From Nodularia spumigena CCY9414 (GTDB taxonomy: Bacteria; Cyanobacteriota; Cyanobacteriia; Cyanobacteriales; Nostocaceae), in contig NZ_CP007203.1 in the NCBI RefSeq assembly GCF_000340565.2, positions 722,297-786,296 on the forward strand: DNA of 64,000 nucleotides. The letters are read 5' to 3'. Shown here in pieces: positions 27,494 through 35,642 of this stretch. Under the pieces are notes generated by a model. That model worked only from the letters and a program-made list of their open reading frames with translations. It made no database searches and was not told where the DNA came from. Every line of letters starts with the position of its first letter. The first letter of the stretch is position 1. The position numbers and the translations under genes are program-made.

Positions 27494-28264
27494 TTATGGT
27501 GTGAGGGCGGCGCTGACTAGGAGTTGGGTGTAGGGATGTTGTGGATCGTCTAGTACTTGGTCGGTTAGTCCTGATTCCACGACTTGTCCTTGTTGCATTA
27601 CTAGTAAGCGATGGGCTAGGAGTCGGACAACGCCGATGTCATGGGTGACTAAAATTACACTTAAATTAAAGTTTCTGACTAGCGATCGCAATAAGTCTAA
27701 TAAGCGTGCTTGGACTGATACATCTAGTCCGCCTGTGGGTTCATCCATTAATATCAACTGTGGTTGCGTTACTAATACACGGGCAAGTTGTAGCCTTTGC
27801 TGCATCCCTCCAGAGAAAGTTGTTGGCAAGTCATCCATTCGCGTTGGATCAATTTCTACTTGTTGTAACCAGTGCGCCGCTTCATCCCGAATTTTGCCAT
27901 AGTGTCGGACTCCAATATCTAGTAATCGTTCACCAATGTTCGCTCCTGCACTTACTTGCATTCGTAAGCCGTCACGAGGATTTTGTTGGACAAAACCCCA
28001 CTCGGTTCGCATTAACCAACGGCGTTGATGTTCTGGAAGTTGGGTGATCTCTAAATATTTTTCTTGGCGACTTTTGTAGATAACGTTACCTTTGTCGATG
28101 GTAATATTATTGGCGATCGCTTTGAGCAAAGTAGATTTACCCGACCCTGATTCGCCGACAATACCGAGAACTTGCCCAGGATACAAATCAAAAGAGATGC
28201 GATCGCAAGCCTGGATTTGATTGTAAGATTTACTGAGTTCTTGTATCTGTAAAATAGGCTTCAT
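27494..28264 (-). CDS. phnK: PhnK, ABC-type ATPase bound to the C-P lyase core
   Basis: About 257 residues from ATG 28264 (MKPILQIQELSKSY); the open frame to 28363 overlaps phnJ and is not native. Walker A is VGESGSGKSTLLKAI, signature FSGGMQQRLQLARVL, Walker B LILMDEPTGGLD and H-loop VILVTHDIGVVRLL. The GFVQQNPRDGLRMQVSAGANIGERL segment is diagnostic of PhnK. In E. coli PhnK binds the PhnGHIJ core. The 19-bp gap to phnJ is made of a TAATTCG repeat with no Shine-Dalgarno, which is odd inside an operon. Confidence 0.95.
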   Translation of the reverse strand: MKPILQIQELSKSYNQIQACDRISFDLYPGQVLGIVGESGSGKSTLLKAIANNITIDKGNVIYKSRQEKYLEITQLPEHQRRWLMRTEWGFVQQNPRDGLRMQVSAGANIGERLLDIGVRHYGKIRDEAAHWLQQVEIDPTRMDDLPTTFSGGMQQRLQLARVLVTQPQLILMDEPTGGLDVSVQARLLDLLRSLVRNFNLSVILVTHDIGVVRLLAHRLLVMQQGQVVESGLTDQVLDDPQHPYTQLLVSAALTP

Positions 28265-28283
28265 GGTAATTCGTAATTCGTAA

Positions 28284-29138
28284 TTAAGACATTCTTTGCT
28301 GCTGTTGCTGACGGCAATAGTCTGTATCTGAACAAATCCACAGCCTGCCTCCTTTGTCATCAATTAATACCTCGTCTAGATAACTTTCAGTAGAACCACA
28401 TAACTCACAGCCTTGATGCCATCGTTCCACAGTGAAGGGGTGGTCTTCAAAGTCGAGGCTTTTAACTTTGGTATAAGGTGGTACGGCATAGATGCGCTTT
28501 TCTCTTCCAGCACCAAATAACTGGAGTGCTGGATTCATCTGCATTTTGGGATTATCGAAACGTGGTATGGGACTAGGACTCATTAAATAACGGTCATGCA
28601 CCATTACGGGGTAATCGTAGGATGTGGCAATGTGTCCGTGGTTGGTAATATCTTCATACAGCTTGACGTACATTGGCCCGTACTCTTCTAGGGCGTGCAT
28701 TTTGCCCGTTTCTACAGATGAGGGTTCGAGCCAGCGTAAAGGTTCGGGAATTGGGACTTGGTAAACTAAAATTTGTCCTTCCCTCAGTGGTGTTTCGGGT
28801 ATGCGGTGGCGTGTCTGGATCAGGGTGGCTTTTTCTGTTTGTTCTGTTGTTTCTATCCCGCACACTTTTTTGAAAAAGCGGCGAATATTCACGGCGTTGG
28901 TGGTGTCGTCTGCACCTTGGTCGATGACTTTGAGAACATCAGTTTGACCAATTACGGCCGCTGTGACTTGCATTCCTCCAGTTCCCCAGCCGTATGACAT
29001 GGGCATTTCTCTAGAGGAAAAGGGAATCTGATGTCCTGGGATGGCAATGGCTTTGAGTAAGGCGCGGCGAATTGAGCGTTTGGTTTGTTCGTCGAGGTAA
29101 GCAAAGTTGAAGCCGGTTTGGGTTTGTGATTTGGGCAT
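28284..29138 (-). CDS. phnJ: PhnJ, radical-SAM carbon-phosphorus lyase
   Basis: PhnJ cleaves the C-P bond. With ATG at 29138 the protein has 284 residues against 281 in E. coli, and the key residues are all shifted by exactly three. Gly35 (AIPG) is in the position of E. coli Gly32. Cys244, Cys247 and Cys269 match the cluster ligands 241, 244 and 266, and Cys275 matches catalytic Cys272 (CELCGS...ICSDTDYC). The frame stays open to 29198, but the extra 20 residues come from a CGCAAAGG repeat and look non-native. The C-terminus is a poly-Gln run. All catalytic residues are present. Confidence 0.97.
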   Translation of the reverse strand: MPKSQTQTGFNFAYLDEQTKRSIRRALLKAIAIPGHQIPFSSREMPMSYGWGTGGMQVTAAVIGQTDVLKVIDQGADDTTNAVNIRRFFKKVCGIETTEQTEKATLIQTRHRIPETPLREGQILVYQVPIPEPLRWLEPSSVETGKMHALEEYGPMYVKLYEDITNHGHIATSYDYPVMVHDRYLMSPSPIPRFDNPKMQMNPALQLFGAGREKRIYAVPPYTKVKSLDFEDHPFTVERWHQGCELCGSTESYLDEVLIDDKGGRLWICSDTDYCRQQQQQRMS

Positions 29139-29227
29139 TTTTTTTAACGCAAAGGAGCGCAAAGTTCCCGCAAAGGTTCGCTGAGGTTTTTTAGACAAAA
29201 AATTCTATGTTTTCGTAGGGGGATTGT

Positions 29228-29344
29228 TTAATGGCGGCGATTCTGGTTAGCGATCGCTTGACAACCTAAAACTTGGGTGTAGAAATTAAAAGATTCTTCT
29301 ATATCGGCAAGTGATAAAGTTATATGGTTAATTCCTGTAATCAT
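29228..29344 (-). pseudogene. Truncated glyoxalase/VOC-family gene between phnI and phnJ
   Basis: ATG at 29344 overlaps the phnI stop as ATGA and opens 38 codons: MITGINHITLSLADIEESFN and then FYTQVLGCQAIA, which is the N-terminal first module of VOC (glyoxalase/fosfomycin-resistance type) metalloproteins with the metal His in NHITL. Full VOC proteins have about 120-140 residues; here the frame stops at once after a HIP1-containing stretch and the following 90 bp before phnJ contain only repeat sequence. It is therefore a remnant, formerly translated with phnI. A short functional peptide is unlikely. Confidence 0.75.
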
Positions 29345-30480
29345 TTGGCTTTTCTCACTTCCTCTGTGCGTCTGTGCGTCTCTGCGTGAGGCACATCATG
29401 ATTCTTCTCTGGCTGTTGATTTTGTCGCATTTTGCGTACTAAATTTAACTCTGCTTGAAAGTCAATGTAGTGAGGTAATTTTAAGTGTTGGACAAATCCC
29501 TGTGCTTCTACGTTGTCAGAGTGAGAAAGTACAAACTCAATATTTTGAGCGGGACTATCTACCGTTTCACCCAATTCTTCAGATCGCATTGCCCTATCTA
29601 CTAAGGCCATTGACATAGCTTTGCGCTCATTGTAGCCAAAGGTGAGACCATAACCGCGAGTGAATTGGGCGGGTAATTCTTTGCTACCTTGAAACTGATT
29701 CACCATCTGCACTTCAGTGATTGTTATATCAGCGATCGCAATTTCAAATCCCAATTCTTCAGGACAAATCACTACTTCTACTTCTCCCATGCGAATTTCC
29801 CCCGCAAATGGATGATTTCTGCCGTAACCTCGTTGAGTAGAGTACGCCAAAGATAGTAAAAAGCCCTCGTCTGCACGCGCTAAATTCTGAAGTCTCGCAT
29901 CCCTTCCGGCCGGAAAGGTGAGAGGTTGGCGAGTTAAATCAAACGGTGGAGACGTGGGAGAACCATCATTTATCTCTGCCTGGATTAACCCTTCTTGATC
30001 TAATGTGTCAATCACCCAGGGAACAGGTTCATTACTGGCTTCTGCTTCCGGTGCTGATGAAACTTCACTTTCTGCCATTAGCTGAAAATCTAGCAAGCGG
30101 TGAATGTAGTCAAAGGTCGGCCCTAAGTTTTGTCCTCCTGGCACATCTTTAAAGATAGAAGAAATTCGCCGTTGAATTTGCATTTGACTGGTGTCTAGAG
30201 GCTGGCTGTAGTAAAAGCGTGGCAGTGTTGTGCGATAGGCTCGAATTAAAAAAATTGCCTCTACTAAATCACCCCAGGATTGTTTGATGGCTAAGGCTGC
30301 TAATCCTCGGTCATATAAGTTGCCTTCGCACATCACCCTTTCTACAGCTAAGGTCAATTGTTGTTCAATTTGGTCTAGGGTTAGTTCGGGAATAGCCGGA
30401 TTACCCCGGCGCTGGCTTTGGAGTAATGCTTCTGCATTTTGGATTGCTTGTTCACCGCCTTTGACTGCAACGTATGGCAT
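29341..30480 (-). CDS. phnI: PhnI, nucleosidase subunit of the C-P lyase core complex
   Basis: The 379-residue protein begins MPYVAVKGGEQAI, the conserved PhnI N-terminus. It contains SQRRGNP, YDRGLAALAIKQSWGD, FPAGRDARLQNLARADEGFLLSLAYSTQRGYG and GYGLTFGYNERKAMSMALVDRAM, all hallmarks of PhnI. PhnI displaces adenine from ATP and forms the ribosyl-phosphonate bond with PhnG, PhnH and PhnL. Length is slightly above E. coli PhnI (354), with extra C-terminal charged residues (HDVPHAETHRRTEEVRK) that may derive from a repeat. It follows phnH by 117 bp. Confidence 0.97.
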   Translation of the reverse strand: MPYVAVKGGEQAIQNAEALLQSQRRGNPAIPELTLDQIEQQLTLAVERVMCEGNLYDRGLAALAIKQSWGDLVEAIFLIRAYRTTLPRFYYSQPLDTSQMQIQRRISSIFKDVPGGQNLGPTFDYIHRLLDFQLMAESEVSSAPEAEASNEPVPWVIDTLDQEGLIQAEINDGSPTSPPFDLTRQPLTFPAGRDARLQNLARADEGFLLSLAYSTQRGYGRNHPFAGEIRMGEVEVVICPEELGFEIAIADITITEVQMVNQFQGSKELPAQFTRGYGLTFGYNERKAMSMALVDRAMRSEELGETVDSPAQNIEFVLSHSDNVEAQGFVQHLKLPHYIDFQAELNLVRKMRQNQQPEKNHDVPHAETHRRTEEVRKAK

Positions 30481-30597
30481 GATTTTTATGTTTAATTAAA
30501 AATATTGTGTGTTAGCTAATACAGGTTTTAAATTTCAATCTAGCTGTTCAAATCCTCATGTTTGATTAGATTAGTGAACTATTATCTTGAAAGAATA

Positions 30598-31200
30598 TCA
30601 AGCATTATGGTAGACCTGATATTTTGCTGTGCGTGGTAATCCCATGACTGTATTTTCTGCTAATAAAAAAACATCGATACCAAGTGGATATACTTGATTG
30701 TTTTTTGTCCAAAAATCCCAAAAATAGTTGGGAAGTTTTGGGGTAATAATTTGTTTGTCTAAAATTCCTGGCCCTGTCAATATTACAGGTTGCCCTCCTT
30801 GCCAACTTTCGACTTGGATCAATAACGTTGTGGCAGTTTCGGGTTGTTCCGCTGTCCCCTGATGAAAACTAAATAATTGTGACAGTGATGGCAATTCGTG
30901 AATTAAGGCAAAATCGGATTTTTCGGGTTGTTCTGTAAATTGACAGCCAGTATGGAATAGTAACCAGTCTTTTACTTCGGGTGCAAAACCCGGTTGCAGC
31001 CAGACCTGAACATCTAAATCTAAGAGTGTCAAACAAGCTGTGGCACAAGCAAGTGTTAATCCTGTGGGCGTAGTTAAATCAGATGTAATATTAAATACTT
31101 TTGCTGGTCGAGAACTAGCATCAAGTAAAGCCCGAAACGTTCGTTGAGAGTCGTGAATCGGGTCTGAAAAGCCTGGTAAATGCGTAAATGTTGGAGTCAT
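30598..31200 (-). CDS. phnH: PhnH, C-P lyase core subunit
   Basis: The 200-residue protein begins with LPGFSDPIHDSQRTFRALLDASSRP, the highly conserved PhnH opening. It continues with LALACATACLTLLDLDVQVWLQPGF-like segments and ends with GIDVFLLAENTVMGLPRTAKY, also diagnostic. PhnH is a dimeric PLP-transferase-fold protein without PLP that forms the PhnGHIJ complex. It starts 13 bp after phnG. Confidence 0.96.
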   Translation of the reverse strand: MTPTFTHLPGFSDPIHDSQRTFRALLDASSRPAKVFNITSDLTTPTGLTLACATACLTLLDLDVQVWLQPGFAPEVKDWLLFHTGCQFTEQPEKSDFALIHELPSLSQLFSFHQGTAEQPETATTLLIQVESWQGGQPVILTGPGILDKQIITPKLPNYFWDFWTKNNQVYPLGIDVFLLAENTVMGLPRTAKYQVYHNA

Positions 31201-31213
31201 TTGTAAATTTTGA

Positions 31214-31672
31214 TTATTCTCCCCTCACCATTGTGAGAAAGTTGACTTTAGTGGCGGCGGTTTGGCGTTTTCTGAGTTCTTGCCGTTGCAGACTGGCGGT
31301 TTGTAGTGGTTGAATTACTTCAGCTTGAATCTGATCATGCCATTCAGGACTTTGCAGTAGGGCATCACAAAAGGCTGCTAATTCAGCATGACGATGCGAT
31401 CGCCCTCCGACAAAACCAAAACCGACGATGCTTTCTGATTTGGTCGGGCTTTCTAGTTTGACTACACAGCGAGTAATAGTCATATCTCCGAGATTAAAGG
31501 GACTTCCTGTACCCCCTGTACTTCCTTGAACCATCGTTAAACCAATCTCTGGAGAACGTAAAAAACTATAACTGGGTAATGTGTCTAACTTGCTTACCAA
31601 TGCTTCGAGTTGCTTTAGTTCGGCTTTAGCCACTGTTTTCATCCAAGCTTGTCTTTGGGTTATGCTAGCCAT
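31214..31672 (-). CDS. phnG: PhnG, C-P lyase core subunit
   Basis: About 152 residues from ATG 31672 (MASITQRQAWM); a TTG nine bases upstream is an alternative. Family motifs: TRCVVKLE in the middle and GFGFVGGRSHRHAELAAFCDALLQSP, the PhnG signature with its GR-x-x-x-HAE. It is a component of the PhnGHIJ core. First gene of the lyase operon, divergent from phnF. Confidence 0.96.
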   Translation of the reverse strand: MASITQRQAWMKTVAKAELKQLEALVSKLDTLPSYSFLRSPEIGLTMVQGSTGGTGSPFNLGDMTITRCVVKLESPTKSESIVGFGFVGGRSHRHAELAAFCDALLQSPEWHDQIQAEVIQPLQTASLQRQELRKRQTAATKVNFLTMVRGE

Positions 31673-31760
31673 TGTCTTCAAGGATGTCAGTAATTATGTT
31701 ATTGAATATCTGAGAGTTGATTCCCCAATTCCTTTTTCATGTCTTAACCTGTTCTTAAAT

Positions 31761-31780
31761 TCATCTAGACATCTAGATGA
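31761..31780. promoter_or_regulatory. Palindrome TCATCTAGA-CA-TCTAGATGA, candidate PhnF operator
   Basis: A perfect 9-2-9 inverted repeat in the 163-bp region between divergent phnG and phnF. GntR/HutC-type regulators bind palindromes of this size, and PhnF of Mycobacterium smegmatis binds such a site in its own promoter region. Position and symmetry make it the best candidate for autoregulation and control of phnG-M. Sequence evidence only. Confidence 0.6.
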
Positions 31781-31835
31781 AAATACAGTAACTCAATTCT
31801 ATTCAGTTGACAACCTAAATACAGATAATTATTTT

Positions 31836-32576
31836 ATGAATCATGAACTAATGCCTATTTACGCCAAAATTGCTGCCCAGTTACGAGAGAATATCCATCA
31901 AGGGACTTACCAAATTGGCGACCAATTACCGACAGAAACGAAGTTAGCAGAACAATTTGCCGTCAATCGTCATACATTAAGACAAGCGATCGCACTCTTG
32001 AAAAATGAGGGGTTACTCAGAGTTGATCAGGGGCGAGGTACGTTTGTGGCTGCTAAAACTATCCGCTATGCCATCGGTAAGCGAGTGCGTTATAACCAAA
32101 CCCTGAAAGGTCAAGGTTGGCAAACCAGATTTCAGCTACTCCGGATATTGGAAGTACCTGCTGATCGGGCTGTTGCCAAAGGCTTAGAGATGAAGCTTGG
32201 TGAACCTGTGGCTTTAATTGAACGTTTGGGTTTAGCGGATGAAGAAGCAATTAGTGTGAGTACAGGATACTTTCCCCTCCAGCGCTTTCCAGATTTTTTA
32301 GCACCGCATAACATCAAGATTTTTCGAGAAAAGCAATCAATCTCTTGGTTTTTGCGGCAAGTATATGGATGTGACCATATTCGTCGTAGTACGTGTGTTT
32401 CCGCCCGTATAGTTCAGCCTGATGATGCACATTGGTTGCAACTTCCCCTAAATCAACCTATTCTCCTGGCTGAGTCGGTCAATGTCGATCAAACAGGTAA
32501 TGTGATTGAATATGGTGTGACTAGATTTCGGGGCGATCGCATGGAGTTGTTTTTTGAAAACGATTTGACAGTTTAG
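31836..32576 (+). CDS. phnF: PhnF, GntR/HutC-family transcriptional regulator
   Basis: About 246 residues from ATG 31836 (MNHELMPIYAKIAAQL). The long upstream open frame back to 31581 overlaps phnG antisense and contains the palindrome, so it is rejected. The N-terminal winged helix reads YQIGDQLPTETKLAEQFAVNRHTLRQAIALLKNEGLLRVDQGRGTF, the GntR DNA-binding domain. The C-terminal UTRA domain (about 80-240) ends in VIEYGVTRFRGDRMELFF. Divergent from phnG and next to a palindrome, it is probably the repressor of the phn genes. Confidence 0.93.
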   Translation: MNHELMPIYAKIAAQLRENIHQGTYQIGDQLPTETKLAEQFAVNRHTLRQAIALLKNEGLLRVDQGRGTFVAAKTIRYAIGKRVRYNQTLKGQGWQTRFQLLRILEVPADRAVAKGLEMKLGEPVALIERLGLADEEAISVSTGYFPLQRFPDFLAPHNIKIFREKQSISWFLRQVYGCDHIRRSTCVSARIVQPDDAHWLQLPLNQPILLAESVNVDQTGNVIEYGVTRFRGDRMELFFENDLTV

Positions 32577-32942
32577 CCCATTAGACCTGTCCGAAATATT
32601 ATATAACGGGGACTTACGCGAAAATGTTCGGATTTTATATCTCAATTGCCAGGGCTTATTCCTAATAAACCCTGCTCGAAGTTCCCATTTTTACCTTTTC
32701 TAGGTAGCGATAGCGCCAGCGTTGTTTCTTGGATGTCCGGAGGACTTTTGTCAGTTCGCTAAAAAATTAGGTAACTTATATTACTACTTTCCCGCACCTC
32801 ATCAAATCCCGTTGCTCCCCTTGTAAGCTATCAAAACTGAAGGGGTGACAAAGGGGCTGAAGCCAATAAAATAGAAGAGTGTGACTGTTTTTACGTAAGA
32901 AAAAGATAGGACAAGTATTTTAAATTCAAATTTATCAAGATC
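32577..32942. other. Intergenic region after phnF
   Basis: No coding capacity. It contains a GGGGACTTACGCG fragment near 32608, resembling one end of the nearby MITE family, and repeat-like segments near 32700-32730 and 32820-32865. A terminator for phnF was not identified. Confidence 0.4.
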
Positions 32943-33059
32943 AGGACTTACGCAACAATTACCAAAAATCTTGATTTATCGAACCGCCAAGCCGCCTTGG
33001 CGCTAGCCTCTCCCTTTGGGAGAAGAACGCCAAGAAAACTTAGATTATGCGTAAGTCCT
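32943..33059. mobile_element. MITE-like element, AGGACTTACGCA-ended
   Basis: AGGACTTACGCA at 32943-32954 is exactly inverted at 33048-33059. The interior includes CCTCTCCCTTTGGGAGAA, a small palindrome shared with the element at 58676. It lies just upstream of the iscB omega RNA region. Confidence 0.8.
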
Positions 33060-33099
33060 AAAGATATACAAGTTGCTAGAATGGAGGAGAGCATAAATA

Positions 33100-33297
33100 A
33101 ACGGAGTAATCTGTAGTTTATGTGAACCAAACCACTCAAAACATGAGTAAACGTTATCTAGGTCATAACACCTTGGGATTCGCTAGTCCCCTGCCATGTT
33201 GCTACTTATTAAACAATCCGCAAGGATAGTGTATTTAGCATAACAAGCTCAGATAACAAGGTTGAAGCAAACATTACCCTGAAAAGGTGAAATTTAA
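33100..33297 (+). ncRNA. Candidate IscB omega RNA (HEARO-type)
   Basis: IscB nucleases use a structured RNA encoded directly upstream of their gene, with the guide at the 5' end. The roughly 200 bp before this iscB have no open frame. They contain segments capable of pairing, and a distinct composition from the flanks (for example CTCAAAACATGAGTAAACG and GGGATTCGCTAGTCCC). Exact ends and the guide boundary cannot be fixed by eye. Confidence 0.55.
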
Positions 33298-34575
33298 ATG
33301 TCTAATTTTGTTCTAGTTCTTGATACCAACAAAAAACCACTTACTCCAATTCATCCAGGAGATGCACGTTTTTTATTAAATCAACAAAAAGCTGCTGTAT
33401 TTAGAAGATTTCCATTTACCATAATTTTGAAAGAACCTAAATCTGAAGTTCCAACTCAACCGATTGAATTAAAAATAGATCCAGGGAGTAAAACTACAGG
33501 TTTTGCGTTAGTTCAAAATAATAAAGTCATCTGGGGTATGGAATTACAACACAGAGGTTTAGCTATTAAAGAAAGCCTAGAAACTCGAAAAGGAGTAAGG
33601 CGAGGAAGACGTTCTAGACATACTCGTTATCGTCAAGCTAGATTTCTTAACCGCACTAAACCTCAAGGTTGGTTAGCACCTTCTTTAAGCCATAGAGTTT
33701 TAACTATTAACACTTGGGTTAAAAGATTATGTAATTTTGCCCCAATAACTGACATAGTTCAAGAGCTTGCTAGGTTTGACCTACAGCAGCTAGAAAACCC
33801 GGAGATATCAGGCTTTGAGTATCAACAGGGAGAGTTACAAGGGTATGAAGTCCGTGAATATCTTTTGAATAAATGGAATAGAAAATGTGCATACTGTACT
33901 GCGGAAAATGTCCCTTTACAAGTTGAGCATATTAAACCAAAAGCCAAAGGAGGAACTAATAGAATTTCTAATTTGTGTCTAGCTTGTGAGAAATGCAATA
34001 TCAAAAAAGGTACTCAAGATATTGAGAAGTTTTTAGCAAAAAAGCCTGAGTTGTTGAAGCAAATTTTATCCCAAGCCAAGCGTCCACTAAAAGATGCGTC
34101 TGCTGTAAATTCAACGAGATGGGCTTTATTTAATAAGTTAAAAGAAACTGGATTACCTATAACAACAGGTTCAGGAGGTTTAACTAAGTTTAATAGAACT
34201 CGTTTAGGATTGCCTAAAACTCATTGGATTGATGCTGCTTGTGTAGGAAAAGTTGAAACTCTCAAAATACTGACAACAAAAATTTTAACAGTAAAAAGCA
34301 CGGGGCATAGTTGCAGAAGATTCTGTAGGATCAATAAATTTGGTTTTCCTTGCACTGAGCCTAAAAAAATATTCACTCATGTTTCTACAGGAGATTTTGT
34401 TAAGGCTACTTTGCACAAAGATCGTAAAAACATAACTTCTGGAAAGTATGTAAGTCGTGTTAAAACTCCCACAAAAAACGGATGTGAGATTGTTATCAAT
34501 GGTTTTAGAGTTGAATTTTCAACAATGAAAGATATTACTAAGGTTCATTGTAGTGACGGGTATAGCTACGTTTGA
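33298..34575 (+). CDS. iscB: IscB RNA-guided nuclease (Cas9 ancestor family)
   Basis: The 425-residue protein has the full IscB layout. The N-terminal PLMP domain reads VLDTNKKPLTPIHPGDAR. RuvC-I is LKIDPGSKTTGFAL (Asp61). An Arg-rich bridge helix (RRGRRSRHTRYRQARF, about 101-116) follows, then RuvC-II IVQELARFD (Glu156), an HNH domain (CAYC, VEHIKPKAKGG with His211, NLCLACEKCN) and RuvC-III THWIDAACVG (His309, Asp312). A C-terminal target-recognition domain completes it. All catalytic residues are present, so it is probably an active RNA-guided DNA endonuclease. The ATG is at 33298 with AGGTGA upstream. No TnpA transposase is nearby. The stop overlaps the start of a truncated TnpB. Confidence 0.94.
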   Translation: MSNFVLVLDTNKKPLTPIHPGDARFLLNQQKAAVFRRFPFTIILKEPKSEVPTQPIELKIDPGSKTTGFALVQNNKVIWGMELQHRGLAIKESLETRKGVRRGRRSRHTRYRQARFLNRTKPQGWLAPSLSHRVLTINTWVKRLCNFAPITDIVQELARFDLQQLENPEISGFEYQQGELQGYEVREYLLNKWNRKCAYCTAENVPLQVEHIKPKAKGGTNRISNLCLACEKCNIKKGTQDIEKFLAKKPELLKQILSQAKRPLKDASAVNSTRWALFNKLKETGLPITTGSGGLTKFNRTRLGLPKTHWIDAACVGKVETLKILTTKILTVKSTGHSCRRFCRINKFGFPCTEPKKIFTHVSTGDFVKATLHKDRKNITSGKYVSRVKTPTKNGCEIVINGFRVEFSTMKDITKVHCSDGYSYV

Positions 34576-35219
34576 CTACGCAAAACTACAATTTTATGAG
34601 ATTAAATGCAAAGACGGGTAAAATCGCTGGCTTTGATTTTGGGTTGAAGACATTCCTCACCTGCTCTGACGGTAGCACTATTGAGTCTCCCCAATTTTTC
34701 AAGCAATCTCTAAATTCCATCACAAAAGCCAGTAGACAGCATTCCAAAAAACTAAAAGGCTCATCTAACAGAGAACGAGCCAGGAAGAATCTAGTACGCA
34801 AATATGAGGATATTTATCATCGTCGGCGTGATTGGTTTTGGAAGTTGGCGCATCAACTGACTGATAAGTGTGATGTGCTGTGCTTTGAAACCTTAAATTT
34901 GAAAGGAATGCAGCGTCTTTGGGGTAGAAAAATATCAGACTTGGCTTTCGGTGAGTTCCTACAAATCCTAGAGTGGGTTGCCAAAAAGAAGAATAAACTG
35001 GTTGTTTTCATCGACCAGTGGTATCCAAGTTCTAAGACTTGTTTTAGTTGTGGACACGTTCTAGAAAGTTTAGATTTGTCGGTTAGAGAGTGGCGTTGTC
35101 CGTCCTGTCAATCAGTGAATGGGAGGGATGAAAACGCTAGTAGGAATATTTGTGCAGTCGGGGCATCGACTGTTGGGTTAGGCAATGTCAGACAGGCTAT
35201 GCCTGCAATTGCTGTTTGA
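34572..35219 (+). CDS. tnpB: N-terminally truncated TnpB (RuvC half only)
   Basis: The 215-residue product begins with a TTG overlapping the iscB stop by four bases. It enters the TnpB family right before RuvC-I: IAGFDFGLKTFLT (Asp), CFETLNLKGM (Glu), a zinc finger CFSCGH...CPSCQ and NGRDENASRNI (third Asp). Full TnpB proteins have about 370-400 residues, so the REC/WED half of about 180 residues is missing while every RuvC catalytic residue is kept. This is either a pseudogene left by fusion of two IS200/IS605-type elements or a minimal derivative. The junction with iscB is clean. Confidence 0.88.
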   Translation: MTTQNYNFMRLNAKTGKIAGFDFGLKTFLTCSDGSTIESPQFFKQSLNSITKASRQHSKKLKGSSNRERARKNLVRKYEDIYHRRRDWFWKLAHQLTDKCDVLCFETLNLKGMQRLWGRKISDLAFGEFLQILEWVAKKKNKLVVFIDQWYPSSKTCFSCGHVLESLDLSVREWRCPSCQSVNGRDENASRNICAVGASTVGLGNVRQAMPAIAV

Positions 35220-35259
35220 GCCTAGAATCACCATGCCTTTAGGCTGGGGAGTATGTCAA
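35220..35259 (+). mobile_element. TnpB-type right end / guide-RNA scaffold with terminal GTCAA
   Basis: Right after the tnpB stop, ATGCCTTTAGGCTGGGG forms a hairpin and GTATGTCAA follows. A terminal hairpin followed by a (T/G)TCAA cleavage sequence is the usual right end of cyanobacterial IS1341-type elements and the 3' end of the TnpB guide RNA. The guide would be the bases from 35260 on. Confidence 0.6.
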
Positions 35260-35642
35260 ACTGAGTAAATTTAGTTATTCACCTTTTAACAAGCTTTCCT
35301 CTTCTCTCCTGTCTGTTCTGTCGGGTTTCCACTGCTGGGATTTGCCAGAGAGAACTAAGTAATGTAACAATATTTAACTTGGGTCGTAGTCAGCAGCTAT
35401 ACCCATTTTTCTGATGAGGAAAGGCGAATAATATCAAGCACTACTCTTCCAAAAGGCTTACTTCTGGTGTAAACCGACTCGTTCGGGATACCGTCCCCAG
35501 GGTGTCTACGCTAACGTGTTCACCATTTGTCACAATAAAAGGACGGTGGCATCACAAACAGGAAAATGTCGGCACAAAAATTAGCCTCAGTTGTAAGCTG
35601 TGGTGACGTACTGCCATAAAAATAATCTGGGACGAGTAGACA
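35260..35642. other. Intergenic region upstream of grpE
   Basis: No convincing gene on either strand. It should carry the grpE promoter. No CIRCE element (TTAGCACTC-N9-GAGTGCTAA) was seen. Confidence 0.5.

Noticed and set aside
31581-31835. N-terminal extension of PhnF by 85 residues
   Set aside because: It overlaps phnG on the other strand, covers the palindromic operator candidate and matches nothing in GntR proteins; ATG 31836 gives the standard N-terminus.
32448-33139. Minus-strand frames near the end of phnF and in the following MITE
   Set aside because: One is antisense to phnF and the other is a read-through of MITE sequence (its residues LLPKGEASAKAAW come from repeat DNA).
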